From contig OZ038485.1 in NCBI GenBank assembly GCA_964036315.1, positions 79,894,460 to 79,958,459 of the forward strand: a stretch of 64,000 bases of DNA. Reading direction: 5' to 3'. This document shows, piece after piece, positions 56,851-64,000 of this stretch. The DNA comes from Acanthosepion esculentum. Its lineage: Eukaryota; Mollusca; Cephalopoda; Sepiida; Sepiidae. Each line of letters opens with the position of its first letter. The stretch's first letter is position 1. Under the pieces are notes generated by a model. That model did no database searches. It was not told where the DNA came from and was given only the letters and a program-made list of their open reading frames with translations. The position numbers were made by a program, and so were the translations under genes.

Positions 56851-58300
56851 ATCATCATCCTTCGACCTCCCTGTGACTGGTCGGAAATCCATTAACAGTC
56901 CCTTTCGTCACTGCTCGGTTTTGCATTATTGCTCCCAGATCCTCAATGTCCAACACTGAGACCCGAGCTATGGCGTCTGGGAAAGACAACTTTCGTGAAA
57001 TGACACTTTCAGAATAATGTCATAAAAGTAAGGATGAGACGAACTTCCCATCTCTTTTTTATGAGTTTAAGAGAGATTAGTCTCAGTTCTTCGTAAATTG
57101 TGTTAAACATTCCATGGGATGTTCTTGATTTTTCTCAGCAGATTTGTATATGTTCCATCCAGTCGTCTTTCAAGGCGAACAGATAATGTCCAGGTTTCTA
57201 ATCCATACAGTCAATCAGTGTTTGAAATGTTTGGACTTTTAAAGACGATGGAATGTTCGATCTTAAATCTTGTGAAGTTTGTTCCACGCATCCCATGCAA
57301 TAGCTTTGCAGATGCTGGAGACGTTTTGGGAATCTATTATGTGAGATCCAAAGTTATTTGAAGTCTGCAACTATTTTGATGGATGTATTATTGAGTGACT
57401 TCAATTCGGATGGTTCAGGGGATTGTTTTTTGAAGCAGGGACAATTCCGCCTTTCAATCAAGTTGAAGGCAGAGAATGATGAACGAATGTGTGGTTGCAA
57501 AACTCAAGGAGGAGGTCATGAAATATTGGATCTTTCCACAATAATGTTGGTATGTTGTCAAGACCTGGAGATTTGTTGTTAGCAAAATCCTTGAGTGTTG
57601 TTTTGTGTTCATCGAGCGTCATTTTTTGCAGGTCCTTTCTTGTCCTTCTCACATGGACATCTGAACTTACGTGTGTGCTGTAACTTTTCATTCTTTGGCA
57701 GTTTTGAGAGTGCGATTTCTTCTGTAGATGATATAAGGTTGTCGTATCGTGTTTCAATGTAATCAGATTGATCGGAGAGCATTTCGTAACGATTCTTAAC
57801 ATCTACAGCAAAGGAGTGTTTCAAAGTTCTGTTTGATGATACCTTGGCGCAGTCGACTTGTTTCATGGGTTCTAGTACTGGCGGTGTGGATTGCCTTAGG
57901 CTAAGAGTGGCATGTATGGAAACAACTCCCTGATCAGAACCGACAGATGTGAAGGACGATTATGCCTGTGTATTATGAACACTGTTCTTCCACTTGTTTC
58001 TCACGATGATGTAATCAGTTTGTGATCAAGGTCCGGATGGATGTTGGAATGTTCACAAATGTTTTGGATGCTTCATGGACCTCGTGTTTGTATTTTGATG
58101 TTGGAACTCTTGAGCGAAGTCTGTCAGTTTTTCCCCCGTTTCGATTAGTTTCCTTATTATATGTGAATGGATCATCATCTTTCCCTATATGACCATTAAA
58201 ATCTCCTGAGATAACGAGGAAATTGTGGTTGCAGAGACTTTCTTTAATCTCTTCAGATAGGAGTAAAACTCATCGTCTAGTTTTTCATCAGTTGCGATAG
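56851..58300 (-). pseudogene. RTE-type LINE, endonuclease and reverse transcriptase remnants
   Basis: On the minus strand, 58300 to 57850 carries an apurinic-type endonuclease end (EEILMVI-like, GKMMIHSHI, TDFAQEFQHQNT). The frames 57609-57866 and 57458-57802 carry the linker and the start of the reverse transcriptase: KQVDCAKVSSNRTLKHSFAV, NRYEMLSDQSD, TLKDFANNKSPGLDNIPTLL and WKDPIFHDLLLEFCN. After a large internal deletion, 57250 to 56850 carries the C-terminal part (LERRLDGTYTN-like, RTSHGMFNTIYEELR, and a RKRRW-like segment). RTE elements encode this order. Many stops; inactive. Confidence 0.8.
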
Positions 58301-58303
58301 TTG

Positions 58304-58363
<60 letters not shown>
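58304..58363. repeat. (TA)n array
   Basis: About 58 bp of TA repeats at the upstream edge of the RTE remnant. Confidence 0.95.
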
Positions 58364-58368
<5 letters not shown>

Positions 58369-59400
58369 TAAAAAAAAAGTGTGTGTGTGTTTGTGCGTGT
58401 GTGTCCAAGAAAATCCTCCGCCCCAACTGGTCCGATTTCAATGATCCATAGCTCATTCAAAAGCCTTAGAAAATTTAGGCGGAGGCAACGACTTTTTGAG
58501 CTCAGATTCAGGGTTGCCAAATTATGCGGTGTTAAAATATATATATTAATATATTATACTAGCCATTATCGTTGCTTTCATGGTTCAAAGGTGTAACTCT
58601 TATTTTTCCTTTTTGTATGCAAAATCGCCGCTAGTTTAAAATTTTATGCTAGGTTAAAAGCTGCCTTATCTGGTTGCATTTAAGCCAGCTCCTTTGGAAG
58701 ACTCTTGGTCTGGCCACCATCATCATAGCTAGGGAGGAGTAGATGCAATAGGCATCAATAAACTACAGAAGAACTCAAAATTGATCACTGCACTAATTAA
58801 TCACTGAATTAATGTTTAAGCTTACCTTTTAAAAGTTCAACGCTAATTCTTCTGCTGCCACTTAAAGACAATTTGATGTACATAGACCATTATTTTCCGT
58901 ACAATTATTTTTATTTCATGAGCGACAGAACAGGGGACAATTTATAAGATAAAATTAATACAGTATAAAGATAGAAATTAAAATTAGTTATACATTCAAT
59001 ATCTGAAGAGTTAGAGAAACATATTAGCCAATTAAGTAAAAACTACATTATGGAATCTATGTGAATAAATGCTAAATTGCAGATCAATTCTCCCACAAAT
59101 TGCAAGATAAAATAAATTCCCAGCTCAACTTTTATTAATTAACTCTCCTTCATTACCGTTCTTTTATTCGCGGATTGTTTTGATTTTCATATAAAAAATA
59201 GTTCTGTTTAGGATTATTGTCTTATACAGTGCAGAAAAGTGTTGAAAATTTGCATTTTAGCAATTATTTGTAAAACTCTCCTTAAATATAACAAGCCAAT
59301 TTATGAATAAAATGTTCATTTGAATTTTTTGTTTCAAAGATTTGAAGTAGTGAATATATCTTACTTTGCGAAGCGATAGCGAGTGGGTGAAGCCTTCTAG
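58364..59400. other. Unassigned
   Basis: A gtgtgtgtg tract is at 58379. The piece 58400-58530 is GC-richer (aaatttaggcggaggcaacg), resembling a dispersed repeat, but I cannot name it. The rest is AT-rich. Confidence 0.4.
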
Positions 59401-59422
59401 TACTTGAATATATACATACAAA

Positions 59423-59494
<72 letters not shown>

Positions 59495-59572
59495 GAATAT
59501 ATATATATATGAATATATATATATATATATATAAATATATATATATGAATATAAATATATATATATATGAAT

Positions 59573-59606
<34 letters not shown>

Positions 59607-59607
59607 T
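59400..59607. repeat. Complex (TA)n array with tatgaa interruptions and (CA)n
   Basis: TA repeats with several gaatata units and a cacaca tract near 59573. Long YIYIYI-type frames on the minus strand are products of the repeat. Confidence 0.95.
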
Positions 59608-60808
59608 CATTGCTCAAATATATTTATCTACTCAGATGTTTAAATTTTGACCTTAATTTACATGTAATGTTTGATAAAATCACTCGCCTGTAAATTTCGT
59701 TAACTTAAAATAAAATAAAAAAACGACGTTACTATTTAAGTTGCAATCGAAGTGTTTGGTATTCACCTTGACGGAGTGCGTTTCTTTAGATTATAAATTT
59801 GAAATACGACAATATCTTCTGATTATCCAAAGTTGCAAAAGTGAACCGATTTTTTTATCAATTACGTACATATAAAGCGACATTTTCACTGGGATCTTCA
59901 AATGGCTTCATCTGTCTCGCAAGTGTTTTCTATTTTATTTTCAATTTTTTTATTTTTACATTTACTTTGTTTTAATTTAATCTTCTTTTATTTTCCACAT
60001 TTTCATTTCACTTCTTTCATTCAATATTTAACATTAACAAATATGAAAAATTTTTTACAAAAACTTTCATACGTACTTAAAAATAAAATCAGTTTTCATT
60101 GACTGATGTTTTTGTAGTGTTCCTTTCTTACGTATCTCGTATATGGATTTAAATCACCGAAGTCCACTTCGTATGATTTTCCTGATTTTTTTTTGCCTGT
60201 AAGAATTTATTTTATTTTTTACATTTTCGTTTTTCAGCATACCGTACATACTCGCGTAGCATGTGCAATTTGAGTACCTAGTTTCGAAGGTAATTTGACT
60301 ACAGTGAAAGGATATATGTTTTAGTCACTAGAATAATAAAGTACAGTAATACATAGGCTAATTTTATATCATGCGACGCCCTTAAATCTAGCTTCAAACT
60401 TAAATCTTCACAGTTGCCTGATACGCCAGTATATACGGTAAGCCTTTTATTTCAAAGTTTAACATGAACAAATATGAAATAATTTTAAAAACGTTTTAGC
60501 ACATACTTAAAGAATACTTAATATTTTAGCTTAAAAATAAAATTAGTTTTCATTGACTGATTTTATTTTTACTGTTCTTTTCTTACGTCTCTCGTCTATC
60601 AATAAAATGCATTTCCTATATTTTTCCTGACTTTATAGAAACGAACGATATTTTGCACCTAAAAACTTATTTTATTTTTTTACATATTCCTTTTTCTCCG
60701 TGCTCCTTTTACAGCATTCATTCGATTATATAACATGAACGTCTACTAAACATTTCTTCTCCGTTTTAACAAATCACAAACAGATAATTACAACTGCATG
60801 AATTTAAG
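59608..60808. other. AT-rich, no recognisable gene
   Basis: The passage with aaaataaaatcagttttcat and tgactgat (about 60078) recurs at about 60535, with caaatatgaaa and tacttaaa-type blocks preceding each, so there is a direct repeat spaced about 460 bp. No coding pattern. The 66-codon frame at 59902 is a hydrophobic, AT-driven frame and I do not call it. Confidence 0.45.
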
Positions 60809-60809
60809 C

Positions 60810-61145
60810 GTGCTACTACGTTGTTATCTCTGACCCACCCTTTTACTGTCGAAACAGTTAAATGTAACCGCCTCTTCTACTCCAAAAGCTTCTTTTCTCG
60901 TACTTCTCGACAGTGGAAATCCCTTCCTCCCACTTGCTTCCCTGATAGCTATAATCTTCAAATATTCAAATGTCATGTCAATCGATATCTTCTGATGCCT
61001 TGATCCCCGTCCTTTTTATCCTTTCCTCAAACACCCCCCCCTCTTTACTCTTGCTCTCATTCTCTGTAAACCCTTTGTGCTAGTGGCAAACCCGCCTTGC
61101 CTGTGGTGAAATGCTTAATAAAAATACAAACTATCTCTAATTATT
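60810..61145 (+). pseudogene. Jockey/CR1-type LINE, 3' end
   Basis: The plus frame 60821-61003 reads HPFTVETVKCNRLFYSKSF, RTSRQWKSLPPTCFPDSYN and LQIFKCHVNRYLLMP then stop, the same C-terminus as the minus-strand copy at 4283. The 3' untranslated region follows with cccttgcc-like blocks and ends near aatgcttaataaaaatacaa. It is 5'-truncated to about 330 bp. Confidence 0.85.
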
Positions 61146-61515
61146 CGACTATAGCACAGCATTTCAGTTTGTCCCATCATTGTATAAAACAATGTTAAAT
61201 ACCTCTTTCTAACCTCTTCTTTTAATTAAAAAAAACAGCCAAAGTAAAGATGAAATCAATTAAATTCTCAAACTTAATACCCATAATTTTTGCTATAGTA
61301 TAAACCTAGGAATTTTTAGTGATTAAACTTTTTTTTACTAAAATGATAACTAAAACGTTTTTGTTAAATTTTAATACCTAGACAGGAGATGACTATATAT
61401 GTATACATTTTTATACGTTTAATTCGTCTATGCTATTATTTTCATTAGTATTTTCCGACTCTGTATATGTATTCACATAGATGCTTATTTATTGTATATT
61501 TATTTAGAGATTCTG
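61146..61515. other. AT-rich, no recognisable feature
   Basis: No coding pattern found. Confidence 0.5.
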
Positions 61516-61519
61516 ATTC

Positions 61520-61965
61520 TCGATGTAGTAATGAATTGCAGTTCCTATTGAGCCGAGTACGAATTCAAATTACAGTCAGACTAGTTTCTATAGGCTTGGA
61601 TGACAAGCGGTCTAAGAGTAAGAACAACTCAACAATTCGATATCTCCAGCTATAGGTAAATAATGGGGTAGTCTGGGCCCTGTATCTACGGTTCGCATGA
61701 GAACTAGGAGAAGGACAACTCTGAATTCAAATCCGGATCCGATGTTATGTGCTGTTCTGACAACTCCTCCGATGATATTGGTGTCAATTTTTATTAGCCT
61801 TTACCTTTCCCTTGGATGGCATCGGTGACTTGGTGAGGGGAGGTGTGCTGTATGGACAAATGCCGATCCCGCCCCCCCCCCAAAAAAAAACAAAAAAACA
61901 TGGGCGCGGATCCATGGTATCTCGAGACTGACGGATGGCAATACAAAAAACAAAACAAATTCTTT
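61520..61965 (+). mobile_element. Decayed SINE-like repeat(s)
   Basis: The start, gtagtaatgaattgcagtt with gagccgagtacgaattcaaa, resembles the tRNA-like head of the SINEs at 26.1 kb. Further blocks (gaactaggagaaggacaactc, cggatccgatgttatgtgc, ttggatggcatcggtgactt, gggcgcggatccatgg) look like a different conserved repeat body, with a C-rich then A-rich run at 61871-61900. It ends in an A-rich caatacaaaaaacaaaac tail. It may be two repeats. The minus frame at 61784-62077 is an accident of the C-rich run. Confidence 0.45.
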
Positions 61966-62999
61966 TTCTTTTTTCTTTTCTACTACTGCAGATAGAGATG
62001 TCCCAGTTGTCGCTAAAAAATGGTATATCCTGATGAAAAAAAGGCCCGAAACTTAATAAAAAATAAAATTTTATCACGAAAAACTTTGTTATTAATAAGA
62101 GTGGAGACCAAGGTATTTTTTAATTATTTTTTGAAAATTTTTATTCATATTTAGCACATTTAAATTTGTGGTTGAAAATCTTGTTTTTTTAGCTCAAAAA
62201 TTACATAATATTTAGCACTAGCTTTTTTTTCACTTAAAAAACACATGAACTTGGAAATTATTGTAAAAATCAAATAATTGTCCTAATTTAGTGAAACTTT
62301 CAGAACTTATTCCGAAATGACTGAATTTATTTAAGAAATGTTTGTCTTTTAGAAAGTCATGGTAAAAATATATATATTTTTTTTTTACGTCTTTTACGTC
62401 TTTTTTTTAATTTACTTAATTTTGTGTGCAGTTTTTATGTATGGGTGCGTTCGCCAATTTTATTTTTTAATTAAATAAAGGAGACTTTGAGGTATATAAA
62501 TCATAAATTTCCTTTTACATTTTCGGGCCGCAAAGTCCCCAATTTTAGCTCTGAATTTGAAAAACAAAAATGCAAGAAAACTAAGACATTTTTTTTAATG
62601 AAAATAGCTTTTAATGTTTTTTTATAAATAATATATATTAAGGACTTTTTTTTGTGAAGTCAAAATCCTTTTCTGGAGAATAATAAATTTTTACTAGAAT
62701 TGTTTACTTTTTTTTTTACAAAGTGAAAATATTGATAAATGTTTACAAAAATAAAGTACGAGTGCGTTCGCTCATTTTTTTCGCTCATTAAAAAGATCTA
62801 TTTTTATAGATCATTAATTAGAAAGATTATTTTCAATCTGAGGGCCGCAAATTATCTTAAAATAAATTTGTTATTTAAAAAAATGAATTAAAATTCATCT
62901 ACGGATGGCCATATATACTAAACCGAAATGAAAATGTTAGAGTTATACCTCCTAGACGCATTATGACTTCTCATTATTGTCGCCTCGTCAACTCAAAAC

Positions 63000-63033
63000 T
63001 TTTCTAATTTTTTTTTTTTTTTTTTTTTTTTTA
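63000..63033. repeat. Poly(T) run
   Basis: A run of about 24 T preceded by tttt. Low complexity. Confidence 0.85.
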
Positions 63034-63195
63034 CATGTAATCAAACTCTTTTTCAGTGAGAGACATACCGCAAACATTTTTTTTTTTTAATTCAAATTTA
63101 GGAACGTTGTGGAAAAATTCTCAGAAAAATATTTCATATAAAAAGCTGGTTAACGCTTGTTTTTCAAACCTGAACTGACTGGAAGTTTAGTGGGG

Positions 63196-63261
63196 CTAGG
63201 AACCCCCAAAAAGCAGCTGTGCTAAGAATCTTAGCACAGCTGCTTTTTTGAGGGTTCCTAG
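63196..63261. repeat. Near-perfect hairpin, about 31-bp stem
   Basis: Arms 63196-63226 and 63230-63261 differ by one mismatch and one indel and are separated by three bases. The arm contains agcagctgtgctaag. It is GC-richer than its surroundings. Confidence 0.9.
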
Positions 63262-63404
63262 GTATTTTTAAAAAAATTATCTCAGCCTAAGATAAATTAA
63301 AAAAAAAAATGAACGTAAAATTTTATGTGAAAATAATATTGTTACAAAATTTTTGTCTTAGAACATTTTATGTATTTTTTCGTAATTTAAATCTTATTTT
63401 TAAT

Positions 63405-63545
63405 AAAAATAAATAATAATTTATAAATAAATAATAATAATAATTTATAAATAATATAAATAAATAATAATTTATAAATAAATAATAATAATAATTTATA
63501 AATAATATAAATAAATAATAATTTATAAATAATAATAAATTTTTA
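63405..63545. repeat. AT-rich tandem repeat, about 56-bp unit
   Basis: aataataatttataaat and taaataatataaataaat-type blocks alternate through about two and a half units. Confidence 0.8.
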
Positions 63546-64000
63546 TTCAAGAATTCTCCCTCAAACGTAAGGTAAAAAAAAAATTGGAAGTATAAACTGG
63601 TTCACTTAAATCTAGAACAATTTATGTCACTTTTAATTTCCCCTGACGTAAGCTGTTGAGAGGCTGACATACATCAGTTAACACCTCTCAATCAAGCCAA
63701 AAAACCAAGACCCACGATCGGAAAATGTCTTTAAAAAAAAATTTCTGATGAAAATGTAAGTAATGTTTCTTTCAAATTACATTAAGTATACTTTAAATTT
63801 TCTGATTTTCTTAAAATAACTTTTGAGAAAAGTATCATTGAATTTTATATGATTTTTAAATGGGAAACTTTATTTTTGTTTATAAAACTAATAAAACTGT
63901 CAATAAATGATTGATGTTAGCGGTTTTCGTCAATAAAAAAAAACATGATTTTTAGCTAAGATTTCGGACATGCTAGAAAGGATTAAAAAAAATTTAAAAA

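Larger units (their letters stand above)
62040..64000. mobile_element. Relative of the 11.4-kb TIR element (extends past window)
   Basis: From about 62040 the sequence parallels 11435 onward: a gaaaaaggcc-like start, acttaat, taaagttttatc-like, ttgttattaataagag-like and gaccaaggtatttt, then related AT-rich text. The left terminus is not seen and the right end is outside the window. Inside are a hairpin (63196-63261) and a repeat of aataataatttataaat (63405-63545). No long reading frame. Confidence 0.6.

Noticed and set aside
59902..60102. 66-codon hydrophobic frame as a membrane peptide
   Set aside because: Composition follows from T-rich DNA; no family and no conservation evidence.
61784..62077. 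97-codon minus frame with a glycine run
   Set aside because: It is generated by a C-rich/A-rich run inside a SINE-like repeat.

Overview
The window looks like a gene-poor, AT-rich stretch of an animal genome, most likely a mollusc and probably an octopus or another coleoid cephalopod. The evidence is the very high load of fossil transposons of many classes (Penelope-like, jockey/CR1-type, RTE-type and R2-type LINEs, BEL/Pao and Ty3/gypsy LTR elements, Helitron, hAT, mariner), tRNA-derived SINEs resembling cephalopod SINEs, and a dozen (TA)n arrays. The species call is inference; no alignment was run. I found no gene that reads as intact. The only host protein-coding material I recognise is two exons of a monocarboxylate-transporter-like (SLC16) gene, present twice in inverted orientation and broken both times, plus two fragments of 28S rRNA.

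Layout. 1-1.6 kb: satellite of about 117 bp units. 1.7-2.5 kb: Penelope-like element split into two oppositely oriented parts. 2.9-5.0 kb: two LINE remnants. 5.7-6.9 kb: R2-type LINE tail (minus) abutting a 28S rRNA fragment (plus). 6.9-9.5 kb: left arm of a large inverted repeat with the first SLC16 pseudogene and an internally deleted hAT. 10.5-15.6 kb: LINE piece, a 1.57 kb TIR element sitting inside a (TA)n tract, a SINE, a Penelope endonuclease fragment and TAGA arrays. 16.2-20.3 kb: hAT copy inserted in a satellite monomer and itself carrying a second hAT. 21.5-25.5 kb: decayed BEL/Pao element with a structured insertion. 28.1-29.8 kb: second satellite. 30.9-36.5 kb: decayed Helitron. 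37-41.5 kb: hairpin, inverted repeats and a 39-bp minisatellite. 41.7-42.7 kb and 51.4-53.1 kb: the two pieces of the right arm of the large inverted repeat, separated by 8.8 kb that contains a second hAT copy, itself split by about 5 kb that contains a Ty3/gypsy element with paired LTRs and a target duplication. 53.4-54.5 kb: second 28S fragment (minus) and a mariner tail. 55-60 kb: microsatellites and an RTE-type LINE. 60.8-64 kb: LINE tail, SINE-like repeat and a relative of the 11.4 kb TIR element.

There is no operon-like gene cooperation to describe. The most informative content is structural: insertions inside insertions whose order can be read, one large inverted duplication whose two outer flanks carry different parts of 28S rRNA, and an unclassified TIR element family with at least two members here. 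Coordinates of decayed elements are approximate to tens of bases unless exact ends are stated.
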